Assembly: GCF_000372465.1 (NCBI RefSeq)
Contig: NZ_AQUZ01000001.1
Coordinates: 186,001 to 250,000 of the forward strand
From: Kribbella catacumbae DSM 19601
GTDB lineage: Bacteria; Actinomycetota; Actinomycetes; Propionibacteriales; Kribbellaceae
DNA: 64,000 bases
Reading direction: 5' to 3'
Both the position numbers and the translations under genes were made by a program. Numbering within the stretch: position 1 is the first letter of the stretch; each line of letters begins with the position of its first letter. The notes below the pieces were generated by a model that worked only from the letters and a program-made list of their open reading frames with translations, was not told the origin of the DNA and made no database searches. Positions 26,727 to 36,664 of the stretch are shown one piece after another.

Positions 26727-27925
26727 CCGACCTGTTGAAAGACACCCTGACCCAGCACGCCAACCTCACCGAGCCGCCTGGACTCGACCTCGACTCGATC
26801 ATCAGTACCGGCGACCGCCGGATCCGGCGCCGCCGGGCCGTCGTGGTCCTCGGTACGGCGATGGTCACCCTGGCCGTCCTCGCGACAGGACTCACTGTGG
26901 CCAAGACGCTTGGGCCTGACCCGGCACCCGTCGCCCTGCCGTTCACCGAGCGCCGCGCCACCTATGCGATCGGCAGCGACATCCACTACGGCCGCGACGT
27001 CATCTCGATCGCCCCGAACAAGCTCAACGCCTTCGTCCAGACCGACGCCGGCTTCGTCTTCACCACGACCGGCGACGGCGGCATCTTCCTTGCCGATGGC
27101 AAGCAAGTACGCCGGCTGGGCGATGGCCCCGGCGAGCTCGGCGAGCTGACCGCCGCCACCCGGGGAAACCTGGTCGGCTGGGTCGAAGGCTTCAACGACC
27201 GGTACGAGTCGGTCGTCTACGACGTCGCGGCCCGCCGCGAACTCGTCCGCACCGAGCTCGGCAACAAGGTTCCCCCGAACGTGTCCCTCGCGACGGCCCC
27301 ACGCGTCATCGCCATCGACGGCGACGACGCCTACTTCGGCACCCTCAAAGGCGTCTACCGCTGGAACCTGAAGACCGGCCAGAGCCAGCCATTCATCGAG
27401 CCGCTCGACCCCCGCGCCATCCGCGCACTGACCGCCGACCGCTACCTCCTCGACGCGCACCCAGAAAACCCCACGGGCCCCGCCCTGCTGACCCTGAAAG
27501 ACCTCCCCGGCAACAACGTCAAAGGCACCTACCCCGGCAAGCAGGCCTACCTCTCCCCCTCCGCCAAGTACCTCCTGACCGGCGCAAACGACCCCCAACG
27601 CATCACCCCACCCCCCACAGACCTCAAACTCTTCGACACCACCGCCGGCAAGCAACTCCCCTTCTATGACCCCGACCACCCCCGCCTGATCTTCAGCCAG
27701 TGGCTAACCGACAACACCTTCACCGCCGCCGGCGTCCGCCTCATCCCTCAACTCATCGACCCAGTCCCCGGCATCCCCGTGGACCTCCTAACCTGCTCCA
27801 CCAATACCCTGACCTGCCAAGTCACCACCCCCGCCTTCTCCACCCTCACCTTCACCACCACCCCACCCCGCACAGCCCCCTTCACCCTCCCCATAGGCAC
27901 CCCCATCCGCTGGCTCTACGGCTGA
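26723..27925 (+). CDS. Membrane-anchored protein coupled to the sigma factor (anti-sigma-like)
   Basis: 400 residues: a short cytoplasmic N-terminus (about 1-38) ending in a run of arginines, one transmembrane helix (AVVVLGTAMVTLAVLATGL, about 39-58), and a large extracytoplasmic part with repeated beta-strand patterns (GGIFLADGKQVRRLGD, YFGTLKGVYRWNLKTG, LKLFDTTAGKQ) suggestive of a beta-propeller. GTG at 26723 overlaps the sigma stop. No canonical anti-sigma zinc motif is seen, so its role rests on position and topology. The gene ends directly before a strong terminator. Confidence 0.72.
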   Translation: MTDLLKDTLTQHANLTEPPGLDLDSIISTGDRRIRRRRAVVVLGTAMVTLAVLATGLTVAKTLGPDPAPVALPFTERRATYAIGSDIHYGRDVISIAPNKLNAFVQTDAGFVFTTTGDGGIFLADGKQVRRLGDGPGELGELTAATRGNLVGWVEGFNDRYESVVYDVAARRELVRTELGNKVPPNVSLATAPRVIAIDGDDAYFGTLKGVYRWNLKTGQSQPFIEPLDPRAIRALTADRYLLDAHPENPTGPALLTLKDLPGNNVKGTYPGKQAYLSPSAKYLLTGANDPQRITPPPTDLKLFDTTAGKQLPFYDPDHPRLIFSQWLTDNTFTAAGVRLIPQLIDPVPGIPVDLLTCSTNTLTCQVTTPAFSTLTFTTTPPRTAPFTLPIGTPIRWLYG

Positions 27926-27932
27926 ACAACAA

Positions 27933-27970
27933 CAGCGCCCGAAGAACCTGGTCTGGTTCTTCGGGCGCTG
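27933..27970. terminator. Strong bidirectional terminator
   Basis: Perfect 16-bp stem CAGCGCCCGAAGAACC (27933-27948) with its complement at 27955-27970 and six-base loop TGGTCT. It lies between the convergent anti-sigma-like gene (ends 27925) and dppF (ends 27985), so it can serve both. Confidence 0.85.
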
Positions 27971-27984
27971 TGACTGCTTGAGCT

Positions 27985-29055
27985 TCAGCTGGCGGTGGCT
28001 TTTTTGGGGGCTTCGCCGCCGGGCTGGTTTTCGGGGAAGTGGCAAGCCGCCTGGTGGCCGGGGGCCAGCTGGAGCAGTGGGGGCTCGACTGTTTTGCAGA
28101 TGTCCTGGGCTTTCCAGCAGCGGGTGTGGAAGCGGCAGGCGGGGGGTGGGTCGATGGGGCTGGGGACGTCGCCCTGGAGGCGGATGCGTTCCTGCTTGCC
28201 TCTGCGCTTGGTGTCCGGGATCGGTACTGCGGACAACAGGGCGAGCGTGTACGGGTGCATCGGTGTCTCGTACAGGCCGACCCGGTCGGCGATCTCGACG
28301 ATCTTGCCCAGGTACATGACGGCTACCCGGTCCGAGACGTGCCGGACCACTGACAGGTCATGGGCGATCATCACGTAGGTCAGGTCGAACTCGTCCTGCA
28401 GGTCCTCGAGCAGGTTCACCACCTGCGCCTGGATCGACACGTCCAGCGCGGAGACCGGCTCGTCGGCGACGATCAGCTTCGGCCGGAGCGCGAGGGTGCG
28501 GGCGATGCCGATGCGCTGCCGCTGGCCGCCGGAGAACTCGTGCGGGTAGCGGTTGTAGTGCTCCGGGCTCAGGCCGACCAGCTCGAGCAGCTCCTGGACG
28601 GCCTTCTTCGTGCCGCCCTCGGTCTTCACGTTCTGCAGCCTGAACGGCGCTCCGACGATCTTGCCGACGGTGTGCCGCGGGTTCAGCGAACCGTACGGGT
28701 CCTGGAAGATCATCTGTACGTCGCGCCGCAGCGGCCGCATCTTGCCGTCGCCGAGGTGGCTGATGTCGCGCCCCTCGAAGATGATCTTGCCGTCGGTCGG
28801 TTCGAGCAGCCGGGTGAGCAGCCGGCCGGTGGTGGTCTTGCCGCAGCCCGACTCCCCCACCAGCGAGAACGTCTCGCCCTTCTTCACCGTGAAGTCCAGG
28901 CCGTCGACGGCCTGGACGGCGCCGACCTGGCGCTGCAGCAGGCCGCGCCGGATCGGGAAGTGCTTGGTCAGATTCGTCACCGACAGCAGCTCTTCGCCCA
29001 TCTCGGGCTCGACGACGCCGGGAACGGCGGTGGGGTCGGTATCAGCAGTCGTCAC
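27985..29055 (-). CDS. dppF: Dipeptide/oligopeptide ABC transporter ATPase DppF
   Basis: 356 residues with Walker [10 protein letters not shown], signature [17 protein letters not shown], Walker [13 protein letters not shown] and the C-terminal oligopeptide/dipeptide extension ([15 protein letters not shown], then [15 protein letters not shown], a cysteine-rich segment that binds Fe-S in some homologues). GTG 29055, close behind ACGAGGA, gives a leader before [16 protein letters not shown] and starts 13 bases after the dppD stop. Last gene of the dpp operon. Confidence 0.93.
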   Translation of the reverse strand: MTTADTDPTAVPGVVEPEMGEELLSVTNLTKHFPIRRGLLQRQVGAVQAVDGLDFTVKKGETFSLVGESGCGKTTTGRLLTRLLEPTDGKIIFEGRDISHLGDGKMRPLRRDVQMIFQDPYGSLNPRHTVGKIVGAPFRLQNVKTEGGTKKAVQELLELVGLSPEHYNRYPHEFSGGQRQRIGIARTLALRPKLIVADEPVSALDVSIQAQVVNLLEDLQDEFDLTYVMIAHDLSVVRHVSDRVAVMYLGKIVEIADRVGLYETPMHPYTLALLSAVPIPDTKRRGKQERIRLQGDVPSPIDPPPACRFHTRCWKAQDICKTVEPPLLQLAPGHQAACHFPENQPGGEAPKKATAS

Positions 29056-29068
29056 AGTCCTCGTCCGT

Positions 29069-30097
29069 TCACAGCTTCGGCTTGATGTCGGTCTCCCAGA
29101 TCTTCTGGCGTTGCCCCGGCGACAGGTGGCAGGCCACCTTGTGTCCGGCGCCGATGTCCAGAAGTTCCGGCCGCTCGGTCTCACTCGCGCCCTCGTTCAG
29201 GGAGGCGTAGTTGCACCGCGGGTTGAACGCGCACCCCGACGGGACGTTGATGAGACTGGGCGGAGTGCCCTTGATCGGGATGAGCCGCTCGGTCCGCTCC
29301 CGGTCGATCCGGGGCATCGAGCCCAGCAGACCCCAGGTGTAGGGGTGCTGCGGCCGGTCGAAGATGTCCTCGGCCGTGCCGTACTCGATCGCCCGGCCGG
29401 CGTACATCACCTGGATGTCGTCGGCGAGCTCGGCGACCACCCCGAGGTCGTGGGTGATGATGATGACGGCGGAGTTGAACTCGCGCTGCAGATCGCGGAT
29501 CAGATCCAGGATCTGCGCCTGTACGGTGACGTCGAGCGCCGTCGTCGGCTCGTCGGCGATCAGCAGGTCGGGGTCGCACGACAGCGCCATCGCGATCATC
29601 GCGCGCTGCCGCATCCCGCCGGAGAACTGGTGCGGGTAGGCGTCCACGCGCTTGTCCGGCTGCGGGATGCCGACCCGGTCGAGCATCTCGATCGCGTGCT
29701 TCTTGGCGACCGCCTTGGTGACCTTGTTGTGCACCCGGTAGGCCTCGATGATCTGGTGGCCGACCGTGTAGTACGGGTGCATCGCCGACAGCGGGTCCTG
29801 GAAGATCATCGCCATCCGCTTGCCGCGCAGCAGCCGGACCTCTTCGGCCGACGAGCTGACCAGATCCTGGCCGTCGAGCAGTACTTCGCCGGAGATCCGC
29901 GCGCTGCCACCCTTGTGCAGGCCCATGATCGACAGGCTGGTCACGCTCTTGCCGGACCCGGACTCGCCGACGATACCGAGCGTCTTGCCCCGGTCGAGCG
30001 AGAACGACAGACCGTCGACGGACTTGACCAGACCGTCGTCGGTCGGGAAGTGCGTGCGCAGGTCGCGGACCTCGAGGAAGGAGTTCGGTTCGGTCAT
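29069..30097 (-). CDS. dppD: Dipeptide/oligopeptide ABC transporter ATPase DppD
   Basis: 342 residues: Walker [10 protein letters not shown], signature [15 protein letters not shown], Walker [14 protein letters not shown]-loop [12 protein letters not shown] and the C-terminal [13 protein letters not shown] and CAFNPRC extension of the Opp/Dpp family. ATG 30097 overlaps the stop of dppB (ATGA). With DppF it forms the heterodimeric ATPase of the importer. Confidence 0.94.
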   Translation of the reverse strand: MTEPNSFLEVRDLRTHFPTDDGLVKSVDGLSFSLDRGKTLGIVGESGSGKSVTSLSIMGLHKGGSARISGEVLLDGQDLVSSSAEEVRLLRGKRMAMIFQDPLSAMHPYYTVGHQIIEAYRVHNKVTKAVAKKHAIEMLDRVGIPQPDKRVDAYPHQFSGGMRQRAMIAMALSCDPDLLIADEPTTALDVTVQAQILDLIRDLQREFNSAVIIITHDLGVVAELADDIQVMYAGRAIEYGTAEDIFDRPQHPYTWGLLGSMPRIDRERTERLIPIKGTPPSLINVPSGCAFNPRCNYASLNEGASETERPELLDIGAGHKVACHLSPGQRQKIWETDIKPKL

Positions 30098-31107
30098 TTG
30101 GCGCGCACCCTCGGGTCGACGACGGCGTACAGGAGGTCGACGATCAGGTTCGCCAGCACGATGAACACCGCGGCGACCAGCGTCACGCCGAGGATCTTCG
30201 GCAGGTCGTTGGCGACGATGCCGTCGACCGCATACTTGCCCAGCCCCGGCAGGGAGAACGTCTTCTCGGTCAGCACGGCGCCACCGAGCAGCAGGCCGAC
30301 GTCCAGACCGAAGATGGTGACGATCGGCGTCAGCGCGCCCCGCAGGCCGTGCTGTACGACGACTGTCCGCTCCGGCAGCCCCTTGGCCCGGGCCGTCCGG
30401 ATGAAGTCCTCGTTCATCGTCTCGAGCATGCCGGCCCGAGTGAGCCGGGCGTACTGCGCGGAGAAGAGGAACGCGAGCGTGATCCAGGGCAAGGTCAGTG
30501 CCTGTGCCCACTTGATCGGGTTGTCGGTGATCTTCACGAAGGTTCCACCAGGCACCGTCCAGCCCAGCTGATAACTGAAGAAAGCCAGGGATATCAGCCC
30601 GGTGAAGAAGATCGGCAGCGAGACACCGGCCAGGGCGACTGTCATCGCCGCCCGGTCGAAGATCGACCCGCGTCTCAGCGCGGACAGCACTCCGATCGCG
30701 ACGCCCAACGCCAGCCACAGCACCGAAGCACCCGCGGCCAGCGAAAGCGTCACTGGTATTCGGTCCAGCAGCTCGGGCCACACCGGCTGCTTGGTGATGA
30801 ACGAGTAGCCCAGGCAAGGCGCCGGGCACCGCTCGACCCCAGCGCCGTAGTCGTACTCGGCGCCGACAACGACGCCCTTGGCCCAGTTCCAGTACTGCAC
30901 TGCAATCGGGTCGTACAGACCAAGCCGCTCGGCGGTCAGCTTGACCGTGTCCTCGGTCGCGGCGCGGCCGACGTACCGGGTCGCCAGGGTCTCCGGCGTA
31001 GCGCCGGCCCAGCGTGGGACCAGATAGAAGATCGAGAAGGTGACCGCGCTCACGATGACCAGTAGCCCGATCGCCGCCACGAGGCGCCTGATGATGTATG
31101 TGATCAC
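30094..31107 (-). CDS. dppB: Dipeptide ABC transporter permease DppB
   Basis: About 337 residues with six helices and a large extracytoplasmic loop after the first (about 35-120), as in DppB/OppB. The EAA-type loop is TMNEDFIRTARAKGLPERTVV. Start: GTG 31107 gives MITYIIRRLVAAIG, the standard DppB N-terminus; GTG 31119 (four residues longer) is equally open and neither has a clear ribosome site. A hairpin stands between the dppA stop and this start and may reduce read-through. Confidence 0.9.
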   Translation of the reverse strand: MITYIIRRLVAAIGLLVIVSAVTFSIFYLVPRWAGATPETLATRYVGRAATEDTVKLTAERLGLYDPIAVQYWNWAKGVVVGAEYDYGAGVERCPAPCLGYSFITKQPVWPELLDRIPVTLSLAAGASVLWLALGVAIGVLSALRRGSIFDRAAMTVALAGVSLPIFFTGLISLAFFSYQLGWTVPGGTFVKITDNPIKWAQALTLPWITLAFLFSAQYARLTRAGMLETMNEDFIRTARAKGLPERTVVVQHGLRGALTPIVTIFGLDVGLLLGGAVLTEKTFSLPGLGKYAVDGIVANDLPKILGVTLVAAVFIVLANLIVDLLYAVVDPRVRAK

Positions 31108-31121
31108 AGTGTCTGGCACCG

Positions 31122-31156
31122 GTGTCCGGCCCGGGAGATCCTCCCGGGCCGGACAC
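31122..31156 (-). terminator. Intra-operon hairpin between dppA and dppB
   Basis: Perfect 15-bp stem GTGTCCGGCCCGGGA (31122-31136) against 31142-31156, loop GATCC. It lies after the binding-protein gene and directly before the permease start. Such hairpins commonly lower downstream expression or stabilise the dppA 3' end, giving an excess of binding protein over membrane parts. Confidence 0.8.
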
Positions 31157-31209
31157 CTGCGGCCTTCACCTACCTAACGTGAGTTTCTGTACGGGGCAGC
31201 GCGGACCTG

Positions 31210-32970
31210 CTACTTCACACCCAGGCTCAGGTAGTCGTACATGTTGAACGCCTCGCTGATGAACACGTTGCTGAGGTTCTTCGGCCGCAGCAGCAGGCTC
31301 TTCGCGTAGACACCCGGGTAGATCACTGCCTCTTCCATCACGCGCTTGTCGATCGGCGCCCACAGCTTCTCGCGCTTGGCGGTGTCCGTCTCGGCGATCG
31401 CGGCGTCGAGCATCTTGTCGACGTCGGGGATCCGGACACTGGTGTTGGAGGAGCCACCCGTCGGCCGGATGACCCGGCTGTCGACGATCTGCGACAGGAA
31501 GCCGAAGCCGTCGTTCCAGTCAGCGCCCCAGCCGTTGGTGGCCAGGCCGATCTTGTTCGCGACGACGAACGGCGGGTTGCCGGCGTACTGCGAGAAGTAG
31601 TCACCCGACGGGTAACCCTTCAGCGTCAGGTTGATGCCGATCGGCTTGAGTGCCTGCTGGAACGCCTCGGCGGTCGCCTTCTCGCGCGGCCGGTCGGAGC
31701 GGTACGCCATGTTGGTGGTGAAGCCGTTGGGCTGGCCGCACGCGGTCAGCGCTTCCTTGGCCTTGGCCTGGTCGCCCTTGCTGTCCGGGCCGGCCGGGTA
31801 GAGGTCGAACTTCTCGTAGCCGGGAACCAGCGGCGGCATCAGCGTCGTCGCCAGGTCACCACCGGAGAACGGGCCTCCGTAGGCGGTCTGGTAGCTCGCC
31901 TTGTTCATGCCGTACTGGATCGCCTTGCGGCACTCGATGTTGTTGAACGGCGGAACCGTCGGGTTGATCGAGGTGTACCACAGGCGGGCGAGGGAGGCGT
32001 TGTCCGCCTGGGCCTTCAGCGCAGGGTCGGTCAGCACCTTGCTCAACGAGGCCGGCTGGACACCGGTACCCGAGACGTCGATGTCCAGGTCGCCGGAGAT
32101 GACCCGGTTGTCGATGTCATCGGCGTTGACCTTCAGCGAGACCTGGTACTTGTCCGGCAGGGCCTTGCGGTTCGGGTCGGTCGCCTGGTCCCACTTGTCA
32201 TTACGGACGAGCTCGAACGACTTGTCGGGCTGCAGGTTCGCGAACTTGTACGGGCCGCTGGAGACGATCGTGTTGCGGTACCTGGCGCCGGTGTCCTTGG
32301 CCTCCGGCACCGGCATCGTCTGGGGCAACTGGGCCAGGTAGTCGAAGCCACCGAAGCCGTTCTTCAGGTGGAAGACGATGGTGTAGTCGTCCGGGGTGCT
32401 GATCGCCGAGTCCGTGTTGACGCCCTTGGACTTGTACGGGCCCTTGTAGCCGGCCGGCAGGTTCAGGAACGCCTCGAAGTAGGCCGGACCGTTGGGGAAG
32501 GTCTCCTTGTCGGTCGAGCGCAGGACGGCGTACTTGACGTCCTTGGCCTTGACCTCGGTGCCGTCGTCGAACTTGACGCCCTTGCGGATCTTGTAGGTCC
32601 AGGTCTTACCACCGTCGGTGGGTACGCCCAGGCCCTCGGCCAGGTCGGGAACCACCTCGTTGGCCGCCTTGCCAGGAGCCGGCTTGAACATCAGCAACGA
32701 GCGGCCGTACAACCGCGCGAAGTTCCAGGCGTAGCCGTAATAGGTCTCACCCGGGTCCAGGCTGTCCCAGGTGTCGGAGTGCCCCATCTTGATGGTTCCA
32801 CCCTTCTTGTCAGAAGGGTTCACCACCGCGGCCAGCCCAGCGTTGAACTCGTTCTTGGCCCCACCGGCCGCGGTGCCGTTGTCGTTGCCGCCGCCGCCGC
32901 CACAGGCGGACAGCGCCAGAGCAACGACCGCCGACAATGCGGCTACCGTTCTCAGTCGTTTGATGCTCAT
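31210..32970 (-). CDS. dppA: Dipeptide/oligopeptide-binding lipoprotein DppA
   Basis: 586 residues, family 5 extracellular solute-binding protein. Signal peptide MSIKRLRTVAALSAVVALAL followed by lipobox SAC (Cys23) and a Gly-rich linker. Family motifs include DPGETYYGYAWNFARLYGRSLL near the N-terminus, TYKIRKGVKFDDGTEVKAKDV and the C-terminal NDGFGFLSQIVDSR region. Its start (ATG 32970) follows an AAGGGG run. It lies between dppC upstream and dppB downstream. Confidence 0.93.
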   Translation of the reverse strand: MSIKRLRTVAALSAVVALALSACGGGGGNDNGTAAGGAKNEFNAGLAAVVNPSDKKGGTIKMGHSDTWDSLDPGETYYGYAWNFARLYGRSLLMFKPAPGKAANEVVPDLAEGLGVPTDGGKTWTYKIRKGVKFDDGTEVKAKDVKYAVLRSTDKETFPNGPAYFEAFLNLPAGYKGPYKSKGVNTDSAISTPDDYTIVFHLKNGFGGFDYLAQLPQTMPVPEAKDTGARYRNTIVSSGPYKFANLQPDKSFELVRNDKWDQATDPNRKALPDKYQVSLKVNADDIDNRVISGDLDIDVSGTGVQPASLSKVLTDPALKAQADNASLARLWYTSINPTVPPFNNIECRKAIQYGMNKASYQTAYGGPFSGGDLATTLMPPLVPGYEKFDLYPAGPDSKGDQAKAKEALTACGQPNGFTTNMAYRSDRPREKATAEAFQQALKPIGINLTLKGYPSGDYFSQYAGNPPFVVANKIGLATNGWGADWNDGFGFLSQIVDSRVIRPTGGSSNTSVRIPDVDKMLDAAIAETDTAKREKLWAPIDKRVMEEAVIYPGVYAKSLLLRPKNLSNVFISEAFNMYDYLSLGVK

Positions 32971-33020
32971 CGTGGTGGTGCACCCCTTCTTGTCAGAACC
33001 GCTGGTGGTGAAAGTCGAAC

Positions 33021-34010
33021 TCATCGCGATCGCGGATCGAGCGCGTCGCGCAGCCCGTCGCCGAACAGGTTGAAGGCGAGGACGGTGATGAAGATGGCCA
33101 GGCCAGGCCACAACATGAAGTGCGGCATCGTGTAGAAGGTGACCGCGTCGGACAACATGCCGCCCCAGGTGGCCGTAGGGGCCCGGACACCGACGCCGAG
33201 GAACGACAGCGCCGCCTCGAAGAGGATGTTCGTCGGGATCAGCAGCGTCGAGTAGACCAGGATCGGCGCCACCAGGTTCGGCAGCAGCTCGGTGAACAGG
33301 ATGTACGGCCGGCGCGCGCCCAGGCTGCGGGCCGCGTCGACGAATTCGCGTTCCCGCAGCGAGATCGTCTGCCCGCGCACGATCCGCCCGATATAGGGCC
33401 AGTTGAAGAACCCGATGATGAAGATCAGCAACACGATCCGCAGTGAGTCACCCTGCAGGCCGAAGGCGTCGTCCGGGATGACACCAGCCAGCGCGATCGC
33501 GAAGACCAGCAGCGGGAAGGCCAGGAAGACATCCATCAGCCGGCTGATCAGGGCGTCGACCCAGCCGCCGAAGAAGCCGGACACGATCCCCATAACGGTG
33601 CCGATGGTGACCGAGAGCAGCGTCGCGAAGAACGCGATCAGCAGCGAGATCCGCGAGCCGTAGATGACCCGGCTCATCAGGTCGCGACCGTTCACCGGCT
33701 CGACCCCGAACGGGTGGTCCCAGCTCATCCCGCCGAACCTGCCGAGCGGGGCCAGCGTGCCGCCCTGGGTGTCGATCAGGTCCTGGTTGAACTCGTTCGG
33801 CGGGTGGCCGATCGCCTTGACGATCAGCGGCGCGAGGATCGCCATCAGGATCAGCAGCACGATCACGACGAAGCCGACGATCGCTACCTTGTCCCGCTTG
33901 AGCCGCATCCACGCGATCTGGCCGAGCGAGCGTCCCTCGATCTTCCGCATCCCTTGCAGGACTGCTTCAGGATCTCCCCTGCCGGGCTCGACCTCGAGTG
34001 GTGTCGTCAC
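33021..34010 (-). CDS. dppC: Dipeptide ABC transporter permease DppC
   Basis: 329 residues with an N-terminal cytoplasmic segment (about 1-42), first helix VAIVGFVVIVLLILMAILAP, the conserved DHPFGVEPVNGRDLMSRVIYGSR and an EAA loop LREREFVDAARSLGARRPYILF. GTG 34010 begins VTTPLEVEPG. It is the first gene of the dppC-A-B-D-F operon; this order, with a permease before the binding protein, is common in Actinobacteria but differs from the enteric dppABCDF. Confidence 0.93.
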   Translation of the reverse strand: MTTPLEVEPGRGDPEAVLQGMRKIEGRSLGQIAWMRLKRDKVAIVGFVVIVLLILMAILAPLIVKAIGHPPNEFNQDLIDTQGGTLAPLGRFGGMSWDHPFGVEPVNGRDLMSRVIYGSRISLLIAFFATLLSVTIGTVMGIVSGFFGGWVDALISRLMDVFLAFPLLVFAIALAGVIPDDAFGLQGDSLRIVLLIFIIGFFNWPYIGRIVRGQTISLREREFVDAARSLGARRPYILFTELLPNLVAPILVYSTLLIPTNILFEAALSFLGVGVRAPTATWGGMLSDAVTFYTMPHFMLWPGLAIFITVLAFNLFGDGLRDALDPRSR

Positions 34011-34259
34011 GCGATGTGTTCCCCTGCCTGTGTCAATGGATCCGGGTACGGATCCGGTATAGCTGCCGACTTAACCTGCCTTCATTACTCGCCGGAGTCA
34101 AACGCCGAAAGTACCGCGTTGCCCGATCGTGATGCGTAGGAAATCGTCCCGTATCGTGGGACAACTCGCAGTACAGCATGTACCTACCGAGGGTCGCTGG
34201 CGACTCGCTGTCACTGACACTGACGGGCCATGACAGAGCGGCCGACAGGTTGGCGGGCG

Positions 34260-35828
34260 CTACTTGCGCAGCGGCGAGAAATACACGAACGAGAGCGGAT
34301 TCAGCGTTTCCTCGACCCGCTCCACGCTCTTGCCGGCGACCACCGTCAACCGGCCCTGCCAGGACGGGATGACCGGGGCATCCTGGGCCAGCAGGTTCTG
34401 CAGGCTCTTCAGTGACTCTTCGCGTTCGAGCTGGTTCTGCTCCGCGATCTCCTGGTCCAGCAGCTTGTTCGCCGCCGAGCTGCGGTAGCCGTTCTGATAG
34501 ACACCACCGTCACGCACGAACGGCTCCAGATAGTCACCGCTGTCCAGGTACTCCGGGAACAGGCCTGCCTGGTAGAGGTCGTACACCCCAGCGTGCGCGA
34601 GCTGCTGGTACTTCGGCCACTCCGCACTCCGCAGTACCACCTTGAACAGCCCTGACGCCTCCAGCTGCCGCTTCAGCTCGAGGACTTCAGCTTTCGCGCC
34701 CGCGCCGTACTGGAACGGCGTCCAGCCGACCGTGAGCGTCACCGGCGAGACGATGCCGGCTTCCCGCAGGATCGCGGCCGCGGCCGTCTTGTTCGGCTCC
34801 TTGTACTGCGTCCGGAACGCGTCCACCTGCCCGGCGAACCCGGGTGGCACGACGGAGTACAGCGGGGACACGCGATCGCCGTACGCCTTCTTGGCGATGG
34901 CCGGCCGGTCGATCAGTTGCGCGACGGCCCGTCGTACGGCGGGCTTGCGGGCGACCATCGAGCGCATGTGGAAAGCGAAGAACCGGATCTCCGCCGATCC
35001 CCCGTCGACCACCTGCACCTGGTCGCCGGCTCGCAGTTTGTCGAGCGTCCCCGGCCCGAACCCATGGAACCCGACATCGGCCTTGCCACTCGTCAGCGCC
35101 TCCGTCAGCGACGCGGCATCCGGCAGCAGGCTGACCTCGACCGTGTCGTTCTGCGCGGCGCGCGGCCCGCGGTACCCCTTGAACTTGCCGAGCACCGCCG
35201 CGGATCCCGCCCGGTACGACTTCAGCTGGTACGGCCCGCTGCCGATCGCGTTGTCGCTGAGCAGCTTGCCGGCCGGGTAGGACTCTTCGTCCACGATCGA
35301 CGCGCCCGTGGTGGTCAGCAGGTAGGGCAACCGTGCGTCCGGCTTCTTCAGGGTGAAGACCGCGGTCAGCTCGTCGGGCGTACTCACCGAGACGAGCGAA
35401 CCGAACAGACCCGACGGTCCGCCGGGCGTCTTCAGCCGCAGCATCCGGTCGAAGCTGAACTTCACGTCCGATGACGTCAGTTCATGCCCGTTGGGGAAGG
35501 TCAGTCCCTTTTTCAGACTGCAGGTGTACGTCGTGGGCGCGTCGTACTGGCAGTCGGCGGCGTCCGGCACCGGGGTCGCCTTGCCGGGCAGCATCGTCAG
35601 CAGCGTCTGGTACAGGTTGGCCTGCAGCGTGCGGGAGCCGATCTCGTACGGACCGGCCGGGTCGAGTGAGCTGACGGTGTCGGTCGTGGCGACCTTGATG
35701 ACCAGTTCCTTCGGCGGCGGCCCTTCCTGGTTCGGATTGCTGGCACCAGGTTTGCCGCAGGCCGCGAGCGAGCCCGCCAGCACGCCGGCCGCCGCCAGCC
35801 ACGCGGCGCGCCGCTTGAACAAAGTCAC
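34260..35828 (-). CDS. Second peptide-type ABC substrate-binding lipoprotein
   Basis: 522 residues, also solute-binding family 5 but clearly distinct from DppA. Signal peptide MVTLFKRRAAWLAAAGVLAG, lipobox LAAC (Cys25), then TTDTVSSLDPAGPYEIGSRTLQANLYQTLL and CSLKKGLTFPNGHELTSSDV. It has no permease or ATPase genes of its own; the dpp operon follows on the same strand after a 249-base gap, so it may supply an alternative ligand specificity to that transporter. ATG 35828 is preferred over a frame 12 codons longer because the signal peptide starts there. Confidence 0.9.
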   Translation of the reverse strand: MTLFKRRAAWLAAAGVLAGSLAACGKPGASNPNQEGPPPKELVIKVATTDTVSSLDPAGPYEIGSRTLQANLYQTLLTMLPGKATPVPDAADCQYDAPTTYTCSLKKGLTFPNGHELTSSDVKFSFDRMLRLKTPGGPSGLFGSLVSVSTPDELTAVFTLKKPDARLPYLLTTTGASIVDEESYPAGKLLSDNAIGSGPYQLKSYRAGSAAVLGKFKGYRGPRAAQNDTVEVSLLPDAASLTEALTSGKADVGFHGFGPGTLDKLRAGDQVQVVDGGSAEIRFFAFHMRSMVARKPAVRRAVAQLIDRPAIAKKAYGDRVSPLYSVVPPGFAGQVDAFRTQYKEPNKTAAAAILREAGIVSPVTLTVGWTPFQYGAGAKAEVLELKRQLEASGLFKVVLRSAEWPKYQQLAHAGVYDLYQAGLFPEYLDSGDYLEPFVRDGGVYQNGYRSSAANKLLDQEIAEQNQLEREESLKSLQNLLAQDAPVIPSWQGRLTVVAGKSVERVEETLNPLSFVYFSPLRK

Positions 35829-35881
35829 CATTCCAACCTTCCCCCAGAACACCCCCGCAGGCACCCAAAGAAGGTAACCCC

Positions 35882-36532
35882 TCAGCGGAGCAAGTCGCGC
35901 AACGCATCCGGAGTGAGCGGTTCCAGTGACTCCGCCACCAGACGCCGGGGGGCCGCCGGGATCGTCACCAATTGCGGTACGGCGATGACAAACGCGCCCG
36001 CCGCGGTCCCGGCCTGGGCGCCGGTCGGCGAGTCCTCGATCACGATGCAGTTGGCGGGATCGACTCTCAGCTCGGCCGCTGCGGTCAGGTACGGCTCCGG
36101 GTGCGGTTTGCCGTTGCGGACCTCGTCACCGGCCACGATCACGTCGAAGAGATCAGGCGGCAGATGCGACAACACGGCGTCGATCATCACCCGGTACGAC
36201 GCGGAGACCAGCGCGCACGGAATCCCCGCGGACCTCAGTGCGGTCAGCAACTCGAGCGCGCCGGGACGCAGTGCGACGCCTTCCTTCAGGGCGCGGACCA
36301 CCTCGCCGTACATCCGCTCGGCGAGCTCCTCCGGCTCGATCGCGCCGGCCGGGATCCGGGTCATCCAGACCTTCACCGCGTCACCGAGATCGCTGCCGAC
36401 CAGGGACATGCAGTCCTCGATGGTCCAGATCGCGCCGAGTTCGGTGAGCAGCCCGATCTGCACCCGGGCCCACTCGGGCTCCGAATCCACCAACGTGCCG
36501 TCCATGTCCCAGAGCACCGCTTGAAGGGTCAT
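35882..36532 (-). CDS. HAD-superfamily phosphatase (beta-phosphoglucomutase-like)
   Basis: 216 residues. HAD motif I DMDGTLVDSEPEW (Asp9, Asp11), motif II ALVSAS, motif III lysine in RNGKPHPEPYL and motif IV IVIEDSPTGAQAG are all present, with a helical cap between motifs I and II. This is the YcjU/beta-PGM-like branch, which dephosphorylates small sugar phosphates. ATG 36532 starts two residues before the first strand. In mycobacteria a HAD gene occupies a similar place near the PAC2 gene. Confidence 0.92.
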   Translation of the reverse strand: MTLQAVLWDMDGTLVDSEPEWARVQIGLLTELGAIWTIEDCMSLVGSDLGDAVKVWMTRIPAGAIEPEELAERMYGEVVRALKEGVALRPGALELLTALRSAGIPCALVSASYRVMIDAVLSHLPPDLFDVIVAGDEVRNGKPHPEPYLTAAAELRVDPANCIVIEDSPTGAQAGTAAGAFVIAVPQLVTIPAAPRRLVAESLEPLTPDALRDLLR

Positions 36533-36664
36533 GGACGGCATCCTACGGAGTACGTTCGACACCTTTTCCGGCCGGCCGTGAAACCGAAGCCGCTCGCCTC
36601 GCTCTACACGTAGGCTGGCACTCCGGTTATTGGCTCAACAGACGACTAGGACGGGGGATGGCGA

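Noticed and set aside
34011..34259. Short plus-strand ORFs in the gap before dppC
   Set aside because: Start without ribosome sites and resemble no family; the stretch is probably the dpp promoter region.
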